DNA of 14,132 bases from Alphaproteobacteria bacterium (GTDB lineage Bacteria > Pseudomonadota > Alphaproteobacteria > UBA8366): contig JASLSL010000093.1 of the NCBI GenBank assembly GCA_030743445.1, positions 1-14,132 of the forward strand. Direction: 5' to 3'. The position numbers and the translations under genes are program-made. Shown piece by piece: positions 1 through 6,384 of the stretch (positions are counted from its first letter, which is position 1; every line of letters starts with the position of its first letter). The notes under the pieces are model-generated. The model saw only the letters and a program-made list of their open reading frames with translations. It was not told where the DNA came from and did not search any database.

Positions 1-1346
1 TCGTCGAGGCGATGCTGCGGGCCAACATCCTGGCCCAGACCCCACCCTGCGGGCCGGTCTACATCAACCTCGACACCCATTTGCAGGAAGAGGAGCTGGG
101 CCGCGAGATCGAGATTCCGGACGACCTCGACCGCTACCGGCCGACGCCGCAGCCGACCCCGTCCGAGGAGTCGCTAGCCGACGTGGTCAAGGTCCTGGCC
201 AAGGCGAAGCGGCCGATGATCCTGATGGGCCGGATCAGCCGCAGCGAAGGGGACTGGCACCGAAGGATCGAGCTGGCGGAGCTACTCAACGCCCGGGTCA
301 TGACCGACGCCAAGCAGGGGGCGGCGTTCCCGACCGAGCACGAATTGCACACCAACGGCCCGACCTTCCACCCCTCGAGCGACGATGTCGAGCTGATCGC
401 CCGAGCCGACGTACTGTTGAGCCTCGACTGGGCCGATTTGGCGGGATTGCTTCTGTTCACCGAGCAAGCCGGCGGCACCAAGGCCAAGATCGTCCACGTC
501 TCGGTCGATCAATACGTCCATGGCGGCTGGAGCAAGGATCACCAGGGGTTGCCGCCGGTCGACCACAAGGTCCTGGCGATGCCGGACCCGGTCGTCGGGC
601 AACTGGTCGCGATGCTTAGGCAAGAGAAGATCGCGGGCGGCGACCAGGCGTGGATCGACGCCAACAAGGACAAGCGGCCGGACCTCTCCAACGTTTCGGT
701 CGCCGACCTCGTCAAGGAGGATCGCCCGATCACCCTCGGCGACCTCGGGCTTTGCTTCAACGAGGCGGTAGAGGGCCGCAAGGTCTGTCTCGTGCGCTTG
801 CCGCTCGGCTATCCGCCCGCGGTCTGCAAGTTCGCGCACCCGCTCGACTATCTCGGCTACGACGGCGGGGCCGGGGTCGGCTCGGGCCCGGGACTGACCA
901 TCGGCGCGGCACTGGCGCTGCAGGACACCGACCGGCTGGCGACATCGATCGTCGGCGACGGCGAGTACATCATGTGCGCGAGCGCGATCTGGACCGCGGC
1001 GCATTACGAGCTGCCGCTGCTGATGATCGTCGCCAACAACCGCTTCTACTACAACGACGTGACCCACCAAGAGAGGATCGCGATCCGGCGCGACCGCCCG
1101 GTCGAGAACAAGTGGCTCGGCCAGGCGATCGACGATCCGCCGCCGGACATCGCGATGTCGGCACGGAGCTACGGTGCGGAGGGGATCGGGCCGGTCGAGC
1201 GGCTGGCCGATCTGCCGGGCGCGATCAGGGAAGGCCTGGCGATCGCCGACGCCGGCAAGCCCTGCGTTCTCGACGTGGTGGTCTCGCCGGAATACCAGTC
1301 GCCGATGATGGGCGAGTCGGCGCGCGGCGCGACATTGACGCGTTAA
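1..1346 (+). CDS. TPP-dependent enzyme, acetolactate synthase/benzoylformate decarboxylase superfamily (5' truncated by window edge)
   Basis: The reading frame is open from base 3 and enters inside the N-terminal pyrimidine-binding domain, at the family's conserved A-x-x-P-P-C-GPVYINLD stretch. About 150 residues, including the activating glutamate, therefore lie before the window. A central domain of the acetolactate synthase type follows (roughly bases 160-620). The C-terminal pyrophosphate-binding domain carries G-D-G at 954-962 and N-N at 1035-1040 with 24 residues between, the standard TPP/Mg motif, preceded by a glycine-rich YDGGAGVGSGPG segment. Enzymes of this fold decarboxylate 2-oxo acids or join the resulting carbanion to an acceptor, usually in the cytoplasm. 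The substrate cannot be told from sequence. It is not a close match to the IlvB I remember, so a catabolic decarboxylase or lyase role is as likely as branched-chain amino acid synthesis. It converges on the minus-strand operon and is probably the end of a different transcript. Confidence 0.88.
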   Translation, partial: VEAMLRANILAQTPPCGPVYINLDTHLQEEELGREIEIPDDLDRYRPTPQPTPSEESLADVVKVLAKAKRPMILMGRISRSEGDWHRRIELAELLNARVMTDAKQGAAFPTEHELHTNGPTFHPSSDDVELIARADVLLSLDWADLAGLLLFTEQAGGTKAKIVHVSVDQYVHGGWSKDHQGLPPVDHKVLAMPDPVVGQLVAMLRQEKIAGGDQAWIDANKDKRPDLSNVSVADLVKEDRPITLGDLGLCFNEAVEGRKVCLVRLPLGYPPAVCKFAHPLDYLGYDGGAGVGSGPGLTIGAALALQDTDRLATSIVGDGEYIMCASAIWTAAHYELPLLMIVANNRFYYNDVTHQERIAIRRDRPVENKWLGQAIDDPPPDIAMSARSYGAEGIGPVERLADLPGAIREGLAIADAGKPCVLDVVVSPEYQSPMMGESARGATLTR

Positions 1347-1395
1347 CCCTTGCCTCTGCCGCTCGAACGCCGCGCGGGCTCACGAGGGGTTTTTT
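1345..1395 (+). terminator. possible rho-independent terminator after the TPP enzyme gene
   Basis: Starting in the stop codon, AACCCTT (1345-1351) can pair with AGGGGTT (1385-1391, one G-T wobble), and the right arm runs into six T's at 1390-1395. The intervening 33 bases are GC-rich and can form further pairs. The long loop makes this weaker than a textbook terminator. Its position directly after a stop codon supports the call. Confidence 0.35.
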
Positions 1396-1408
1396 CGACC
1401 AAACGCAT

Positions 1409-1436
1409 ATGTCCGCTCCTGACCCAGAGCGGACAT
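1409..1436. repeat. perfect 10-bp inverted repeat (hairpin) in the convergent gap
   Basis: ATGTCCGCTC (1409-1418) is followed by an 8-base loop and its exact reverse complement (1427-1436). It lies between the 3' ends of two converging genes and could act as a bidirectional terminator or be a dispersed intergenic palindrome. No T-run follows it directly on either strand. The rest of the gap, 1437-1577, shows no gene I can support. Confidence 0.6.
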
Positions 1437-1577
1437 TGGCGACGGCAACCGAAAGATCGACAATTGCGGCGTCATCGAGCCGACCTATCGCCTTCGCACG
1501 AACGGGAAGTCACCGCCGTCGTGACCCGCTTTTCGCACATCCTCGCACCCCCACGGACAAAGGTTCCCGAGCAGCAG

Positions 1578-2426
1578 CTATCCGTCGCCCTGGCTGTCGT
1601 CACCGAGTTCGGCGCAAAGCTCGTTCATCCTCAGCTCGCCCGCTCGGGTCTGACCGCCGATCTCCAGGAAACGGCGCATGTTCGTGCGCGCCGCTTCGGT
1701 GCGCAACAGTTGCTCGAAGAGGTAGGCCTCCTCGAACAGCCCGTCGAGCCACGGTTTGTCTGACTGGTTGATGCTTTGCTTCGCGAGACGCACCGCGGCT
1801 GGTGAAAACGAGGCAATGCGCTTCGCCAGGCGCTCGACGTGAGGGCCTATCTCGTCCGGCTCGAAGATGCGATTGAGATAACCCCATCGTTCCGCCGTCT
1901 CGGCATCCATGTCATCGCCGCTCAAGATGAGCTCCATCGCTCTACCGCGGCCGATCAAGCGAGGTAGCCGCTGCGTACCAGTGCCGCCGGGCAGGATTCC
2001 GAGCGGTACCTCCATTTGATTGATCCGTGTCCTGCCACGCACGCCGAAACGCATGTCGAAAGCGGCCGACAGCTCGCTGCCACCGCCACCCACACGCCCT
2101 TCGATCTGGGCGATGATCACCTTGTTCATGGTGCGAAACCGTTCACACAGGGCGTGAAAGGGTTTCAGCTGCGCATCGCGCTGCGGCTCGAAATCGATGC
2201 GGCGATCGAGAATTGCGGACACGTCGAAGTGGGCGAGGAAGAAGTCCGGATCGGCGCTGCGCAACACGACTACAGTCAGTTCCGGGTCGGCCTTCAGCTC
2301 GGTTGAAAGCGCATCCAGCTCTGCAAACAGCGCCATGGTGATGACGTTGACCGGCGGATTATCGATGGTGATGGTAGCGACACGCCCTCGCCGGAGGACT
2401 TTCAACAGTTCAAACTCGTACGCCAT
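1578..2426 (-). CDS. enoyl-CoA hydratase/isomerase (crotonase) family protein
   Basis: 282 residues, typical crotonase length (260-290). The fold signature is clear: N-terminal beta strands with VATITIDNPPVNV, the GGGGSELSAAFD oxyanion-hole segment (about residues 113-124), and the MEVPLGILPGGTGTQRL segment (138 onward). Two glutamates, E118 and E139, match the catalytic pair E144/E164 of rat mitochondrial enoyl-CoA hydratase, with one extra residue between them, so hydratase or hydrolase chemistry on a CoA thioester is possible. The first oxyanion-hole segment reads LAHFDVSAI instead of the common AGADI form, so substrate geometry may differ. An AGGAG ribosome site lies 10 bases before the ATG. 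It is the last gene of the minus-strand operon, 72 bases after the monooxygenase gene. Crotonase-fold proteins also include isomerases and CoA hydrolases, so the exact reaction is open. Confidence 0.9.
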   Translation of the reverse strand: MAYEFELLKVLRRGRVATITIDNPPVNVITMALFAELDALSTELKADPELTVVVLRSADPDFFLAHFDVSAILDRRIDFEPQRDAQLKPFHALCERFRTMNKVIIAQIEGRVGGGGSELSAAFDMRFGVRGRTRINQMEVPLGILPGGTGTQRLPRLIGRGRAMELILSGDDMDAETAERWGYLNRIFEPDEIGPHVERLAKRIASFSPAAVRLAKQSINQSDKPWLDGLFEEAYLFEQLLRTEAARTNMRRFLEIGGQTRAGELRMNELCAELGDDSQGDG

Positions 2427-2498
2427 GTTGAGATATCTCCTGCACCGTTGTTGGTGATCTCTCGTCGGGGGCGAACGTTCCGCTACCCGGCTCGTCCC

Positions 2499-4043
2499 TC
2501 AATCCTCGATGCGGCCGGTCTTGTCGTAGCCGGCGAGCGCCCTGTCGACCAGGTCGTCGGCCTTGTCGAAGTCGTAGTTCCGCATGAACCGGTGCTTCAC
2601 GATGAACGGCGCCCCGGCATAGAACTTCTCGTACTGATCGTGGCGGCCGGCGAATTCGGACCCGACCGCGTCCCACGCCAGTTTCAGCAGCTTCACGCGT
2701 TCCTCGGCCGGAACACCGGGCGACTGCACGTAGCGCCTGATATCGTCGCCGCCCTCGGGCGTGTCGAAATCCGAGATGTGCGAGGGCAGTTGGATTACCC
2801 CGCCGCCGACAAGCTCGCGCAGCAGGTTCAGGATCTCGGGATAGATCCGCGATTGCAGCGACATCGCGGCGTAATGGGTCTGGGCGTGCGGGACGTAAAC
2901 GCCGTTCCGGTTGGGCGCCGCGTCGGCGATCTGGCCACTGACCAATCCCTCGTACATCGCCGCCTGGACCGCGATGTCGGCGATCTGCGCCTGCACCGGC
3001 GGCATCGGCCACACGCCGTTCATCTCGGCGATTTTCTTGGCGAGACCGGTCAGGAAGCGCAACTTGGTGACGAACCGGATTTGCGACTGGTTGTTGCCGA
3101 GGATATGGGCCGGGGTCTCGAACCACTGGTCGCGGCAGGCCTCCAGGTTCTTGTAGACGAAAATATGCTCCCAAGGGACCAATACCTTGTCGTAGACGAC
3201 CAGTGAGTCGGTCTCGTCGAACCGACTCGCCAACGGATAGTCGAACATGCTGGAGGCGGCGCCGGCATAAGAGCGCCGCGAGTGGATTTTCACCCCCGGC
3301 GCGTTGCACGGCACGATCAGCGAGATCGCATGGTTCTCGTCGCCGGGCCCGAGCGGGTGAATCGTCGAGAGGTGGACGTAGTCCGACAGCACCGTGCCCG
3401 TACCGAGCATCTGGGCGCCCTGGATGACCACGCCGTCGTCGCGTTCCTCGACGACGCCGGCGTAAAGCTCCGGCGGCTCCTGCCGGTGCGCCGGCTTCGA
3501 GCGGTCGATCTGCGGCGGCACGATGGTGTAGGAGATGTATATGTCGTTGTCGCGCAGAAACTCGTAAATGCGGACCGCGTTCCGGGCGAACGCCTCGTTG
3601 CCGTCCCGCGCCAGGGTCTCGGGCTCGGTCGCGTAGCCGACGAAGAACCCGGCGACATGGTCCGGCGTCCGGCCCATGAAGCCGAGGCTCTCCTCGGCCC
3701 AGCGCTCGATCGCGCCGCGGCGCAGGTTCAGGTCCTCGACCGAATAGGGCATCTGCCAGATGCGGTTGACCGGCGCGCCGGTCGCGGGCGAGGCATAGGT
3801 CATCAGCTCGGCATTGGCCGGGTCGCAGGATATATCGAACAGTCTGGCCATCGATTTGGCGGGCTCGGCGAAGGCCGGGTGCGCAGTGACTTCCCCGACC
3901 TCCTCGCCGTCGATGAAGACCCGCCGTCCGTCGCCCTTGAGCGCGTCGAGATACTGCGCCCCGGTCCTGAGACCGCCCGGGAACCGGTCGTCGCTCAGGG
4001 CCTTGCTGGTTTTCTCGATCGGCGGCACGCCCTTAATTCCCAT
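2499..4043 (-). CDS. HpaB-family FAD-dependent monooxygenase (4-hydroxyphenylacetate 3-hydroxylase large-component family)
   Basis: 514 residues, the usual length for HpaB/PvcC/TftD-type oxygenases, which use reduced FAD from a separate reductase to hydroxylate aromatic substrates. Family hallmarks are visible: the N-terminal helical domain, LGFMGRTPD (120-128), the TIVPPQIDR strand (173-181), SRFDETDSLVVYDKVLVPWE in the middle, and the C-terminal AWDAVGSEFAGRHDQYEKFYAG (about 456-477) near the flavin. Oddity: at the positions of the phenol-binding tyrosine (Y104 in Thermus, Y117 in E. coli HpaB) and histidine (H142/H155), this protein has H129 and Y172, so the residue types look exchanged. 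R125, equivalent to Thermus R100, is kept. The substrate is therefore probably not ordinary 4-hydroxyphenylacetate. No flavin reductase gene is in view. The start codon overlaps the end of the cupin gene by 11 bases, which suggests translational coupling. The related 4-hydroxybutyryl-CoA dehydratases carry iron-sulfur cysteines not seen here. Confidence 0.88.
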   Translation of the reverse strand: MGIKGVPPIEKTSKALSDDRFPGGLRTGAQYLDALKGDGRRVFIDGEEVGEVTAHPAFAEPAKSMARLFDISCDPANAELMTYASPATGAPVNRIWQMPYSVEDLNLRRGAIERWAEESLGFMGRTPDHVAGFFVGYATEPETLARDGNEAFARNAVRIYEFLRDNDIYISYTIVPPQIDRSKPAHRQEPPELYAGVVEERDDGVVIQGAQMLGTGTVLSDYVHLSTIHPLGPGDENHAISLIVPCNAPGVKIHSRRSYAGAASSMFDYPLASRFDETDSLVVYDKVLVPWEHIFVYKNLEACRDQWFETPAHILGNNQSQIRFVTKLRFLTGLAKKIAEMNGVWPMPPVQAQIADIAVQAAMYEGLVSGQIADAAPNRNGVYVPHAQTHYAAMSLQSRIYPEILNLLRELVGGGVIQLPSHISDFDTPEGGDDIRRYVQSPGVPAEERVKLLKLAWDAVGSEFAGRHDQYEKFYAGAPFIVKHRFMRNYDFDKADDLVDRALAGYDKTGRIED

Positions 4044-4425
4044 CCGGCTGGGTGTAGTAATGCAGCTCCAGTATCAGGCAACCGCCTTCCGACTTGAACG
4101 GGCCGTGATAGGTGCCGGGCGGCCGGCAGGCATAGGTCGGCGCCATGAACGGCTCGCCGCCCTCGCCCGCGGCGTCGTTGCCGACGATCAAATCGCCGGC
4201 GATCAGATAGACCTCTTCCCAATGGTCGTGGATGAAGGGCTCGGTCGAGTAGGCGCCGGGATCGATGCGCAATAGCCGCGTCCGGCTGCCGATCTTGTTG
4301 TCCTCGTCGATATCGGAGGCGAGCAGCTTCTGCTTGATGCCGTCGGGATAGCCTGGCGGCACCTCCCAACCATCGTCGGTGAGGTCGAGCGCCATGAATT
4401 CGAGATGCGGTTTGCCTTTGCTCAT
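4033..4425 (-). CDS. small single-domain cupin protein
   Basis: 130 residues from the ATG at 4425. I prefer this start to the in-frame ATG at 4443 because the latter would overlap the upstream gene, while the chosen one sits just behind that gene's stop with GGGA in front of it. Cupin motif 1 is HDHWEEVYLIAG (H66, H68, E70/E71), with a shorter gap between the histidines and the glutamate than the textbook pattern. Motif 2 is PPGTYHGP (H107). Together these can make a three-histidine-one-glutamate metal site. Small cupins of this type include dioxygenases, C-C bond cleaving enzymes, isomerases and plain sensors, and sequence alone does not decide. Its place between the binding-fold protein and the monooxygenase, with overlap into the latter, suggests it acts in the same pathway, perhaps on the oxygenated product. 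Confidence 0.85.
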   Translation of the reverse strand: MSKGKPHLEFMALDLTDDGWEVPPGYPDGIKQKLLASDIDEDNKIGSRTRLLRIDPGAYSTEPFIHDHWEEVYLIAGDLIVGNDAAGEGGEPFMAPTYACRPPGTYHGPFKSEGGCLILELHYYTQPDGN

Positions 4426-4430
4426 TGTCC

Positions 4431-5354
4431 CTATCCCGCCCAAAGATTGGAGAATTGAGTCGCGACGACCTGCTCGTAGGGAACATGATCGTCGAGCCAG
4501 CCGAGGTCGATCATGAATTGGTTCATGCCGAGGACGAAGTCCTCCGAGATCGCGGCATCGTAATACGGCAGGTCGCGCGCCACCACATGGGCGATCATCT
4601 CGGCATCGGAGTCCGGGAAAAGCTTGCGCCCGACCTCGGTCGCGAGGCCGACATCGGCCTTGATCGCCTTCTGCGTCTTGACGATCGCCCGGACCGCGGC
4701 CGCCGCGGCTTGGCCATCGCGCTCGATCAGCGCCTCGGTCGTAAGCAGCGCCGGCATGGTGTAGTTGAACGCCTTCTTCGGCTCGTCGCCGCGGCGGATG
4801 TCGACCAGGACCTTGCCGACGCCGCCGCGGACCGCGGTTTCGGCCCCCATGCCGTTGGCCCAGAACGCGTCGATCTTGCCCTCGCCGAGCGCCTTCGCCG
4901 CGGTCACGCCGAACGAGACGCCGGGCTGGATCGCGCCCGGCACCGGGGCGATCTTGACCTTGTCGGCCTCGATGTCGACCCCGGCCTCGGCGAGCATGCG
5001 CTTGAGGCCGAGCTCGACGAACGGGGCCGCCCCGATATAGAGCCCCTTCACCGCCTCGAGGTCGCCGCGCTCGGCCTCGAGGTCGGCGCGCACCACCAGG
5101 AGCCAGTACATGCCTTGCGCCAGCGAGGCGAGCAGCTTGACCCCCTGCCAGTTGGGGAAGGCGGCGAGGCCGCTATGGGCCGAGCCGGCGACGAAGTCGA
5201 ACTCGCCATCGCGCATCGCCTCGACGCACTTGTCGACCGGGAAGACGTGGCAAAGCTCCATCTCGAGGCCTTCGCGCTCGAAGAAGCCGAGCTCGACCGC
5301 GGCGATCGCCGGGAAATACGAGTTCGAAATCAGGTCGGGCACCGCAATCTTCAT
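4431..5354 (-). CDS. NitT/TauT (NMT1/SsuA-like) solute-binding-fold protein without signal peptide
   Basis: 307 residues with the periplasmic-binding type II fold of the NMT1/SsuA group. The opening strand MKIAVPDLISNSYFPAIAA leads directly into the ELGFFEREGLEMEL hallmark (about 21-34), then a V-D-K-C-V-E-A-M-R-D-G-E-F-D-F segment typical of these proteins and a C-terminal helical lobe. In exported members this first strand follows a signal sequence or lipobox. Here the first strand begins at residue 2, so the protein looks cytoplasmic as annotated. A GGAG site 8 bases before the ATG at 5354 supports the start, and the 32-base gap to the previous stop leaves little room for a longer form. 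No ABC permease or ATPase is nearby. It may be a cytoplasmic binding protein, a sensor, or an enzyme on this fold (THI5-type and dihydroxyphthalate decarboxylases are known examples). Confidence 0.82.
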   Translation of the reverse strand: MKIAVPDLISNSYFPAIAAVELGFFEREGLEMELCHVFPVDKCVEAMRDGEFDFVAGSAHSGLAAFPNWQGVKLLASLAQGMYWLLVVRADLEAERGDLEAVKGLYIGAAPFVELGLKRMLAEAGVDIEADKVKIAPVPGAIQPGVSFGVTAAKALGEGKIDAFWANGMGAETAVRGGVGKVLVDIRRGDEPKKAFNYTMPALLTTEALIERDGQAAAAAVRAIVKTQKAIKADVGLATEVGRKLFPDSDAEMIAHVVARDLPYYDAAISEDFVLGMNQFMIDLGWLDDHVPYEQVVATQFSNLWAG

Positions 5355-5386
5355 CCGCGTCGCTCCAAGGTTGGGTTGTCGGGCGT

Positions 5387-6382
5387 TCAGATATCGCTCG
5401 GCAGCAGGACCGCGCGGCCGACGATGCGCCGGTCCCGAACCTGGCCCAGCGCCTCGGCGAACCGGTCGAGCTTGTAGGTCGTCGCCGGCGCCGGCTTGAT
5501 CTTGCCCTCACCGTAAAGCGCGAAGATCTCGGCGAAGCACTCGGTCATCCGGGCGCTGTCCCACTTGCGGTAGTCGCTGACCTGCAGGCCGCTGACCTCG
5601 ATGTTCTTCAGCAGCAGGTAATTCGCCTTGATCGTCGGAATCCGGCCGGCGGCAAACCCGACGACGACCAGCCGCCCGCGCCACGCGAGGGCGCGAATGG
5701 CGGCATCGAAGATATCGTCGCCGAGCGGATCGACGATTATGTCGACGCCCTTGCCCCCGTTCGCCTGGTAGACCTGCCGGCGGAGGTCGTCGCGCAAATT
5801 CTCGACCGAGAGGTCGATCACCCCGTCGATGTCGCCGCCCTCGAACAGCGACGCCTTCTCGGGTGAGGAAATCCCGGCGAGCACCCTGGCGCCCATCGCC
5901 TTCGCCAGCTGCACCGCCGCAAATCCGACGCCGCCCGTCGCCCCCAGCACCAGCACCGTCTCACCGGTTGCCAGGCGCCCGCGGTCGCAGAGCGCGAACC
6001 ACGACGTGTCGTAGACCAGCGACATCGAGGCCGCATCGACGAAGGAAAGGCTTTCCGGCAGATGATAGACCTGGGCCTGGCCGGCGGTGACGAGTTCCGC
6101 ATAGCCGCCCTCTTCGGCCATCGCCAGGACCCGGTCGCCTTCCTTGAAGCCCTCGACGTCGGCGCCCATGGCGGCGACCACCCCCGCCGGTCCCTTGCCC
6201 GGCACGAAGGGACGCTCCGGCAGGGACTGGTAGTTGCCCTCGATCACCAGCAGGTCGACGTAATTCGCCGCGACCGCGTGAACCCGAACCAGGACCTCGT
6301 CCGGGCCCGGCACCGGATCGGGAAACTCGCCGACCCGTGCGGTCTCGATCTCGCCGTGCTCGTCGATGATCACCGCGCGCAT
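5387..6382 (-). CDS. zinc-independent medium-chain dehydrogenase/reductase, quinone oxidoreductase (QOR) type
   Basis: 331 residues from the ATG at 6382, which opens MRAVIIDEHG, the normal first strand of the family. A longer in-frame reading from 6463 would add 27 Gly/Arg-rich residues inside the neighbouring gene and is unlikely. The catalytic domain has PGKGPAGVVAAMGADVEGFKEGDRV (from about residue 61). The Rossmann domain has LVLGATGGVGFAAVQLAKAMGARV with the G147-x-x-G150-G-x-G153 dinucleotide motif. The cysteines that bind catalytic and structural zinc in alcohol dehydrogenases are absent. Relatives reduce quinones or the C=C bond of enones and enoyl-CoAs with NADPH. The gene starts two bases after the stop of the CoA ligase gene, so the two are surely co-transcribed. 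A role in reducing an unsaturated pathway intermediate is inferred. Confidence 0.9.
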   Translation of the reverse strand: MRAVIIDEHGEIETARVGEFPDPVPGPDEVLVRVHAVAANYVDLLVIEGNYQSLPERPFVPGKGPAGVVAAMGADVEGFKEGDRVLAMAEEGGYAELVTAGQAQVYHLPESLSFVDAASMSLVYDTSWFALCDRGRLATGETVLVLGATGGVGFAAVQLAKAMGARVLAGISSPEKASLFEGGDIDGVIDLSVENLRDDLRRQVYQANGGKGVDIIVDPLGDDIFDAAIRALAWRGRLVVVGFAAGRIPTIKANYLLLKNIEVSGLQVSDYRKWDSARMTECFAEIFALYGEGKIKPAPATTYKLDRFAEALGQVRDRRIVGRAVLLPSDI

Positions 6383-6384
6383 AT

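Noticed and set aside
1350..1763. 137-residue plus-strand frame in the convergent gap
   Set aside because: It crosses the hairpin and then runs antisense to the 3' end of the crotonase gene. There is no recognisable domain, and it starts three bases after the TPP stop without its own good ribosome site.
282..1771. Frames of 262 residues (-) and 373 residues (+) over the TPP enzyme and convergent gap
   Set aside because: Both lie in alternative frames of a clearly conserved TPP gene. The plus one has a low-complexity Arg-rich composition and runs on into the antisense of the crotonase gene.
2499..4043. 4-hydroxybutyryl-CoA dehydratase (same superfamily as HpaB)
   Set aside because: The few cysteines visible (such as C73) do not form the iron-sulfur ligand pattern of that enzyme, and the C-terminal flavin segment is of oxygenase type.
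2448..5477. Plus-strand frames of 252, 271 and 350 residues opposite the monooxygenase, cupin and binding-fold genes
   Set aside because: They are antisense shadows of motif-bearing genes, with compositions dominated by Arg, Asp and Val and no credible ribosome sites.
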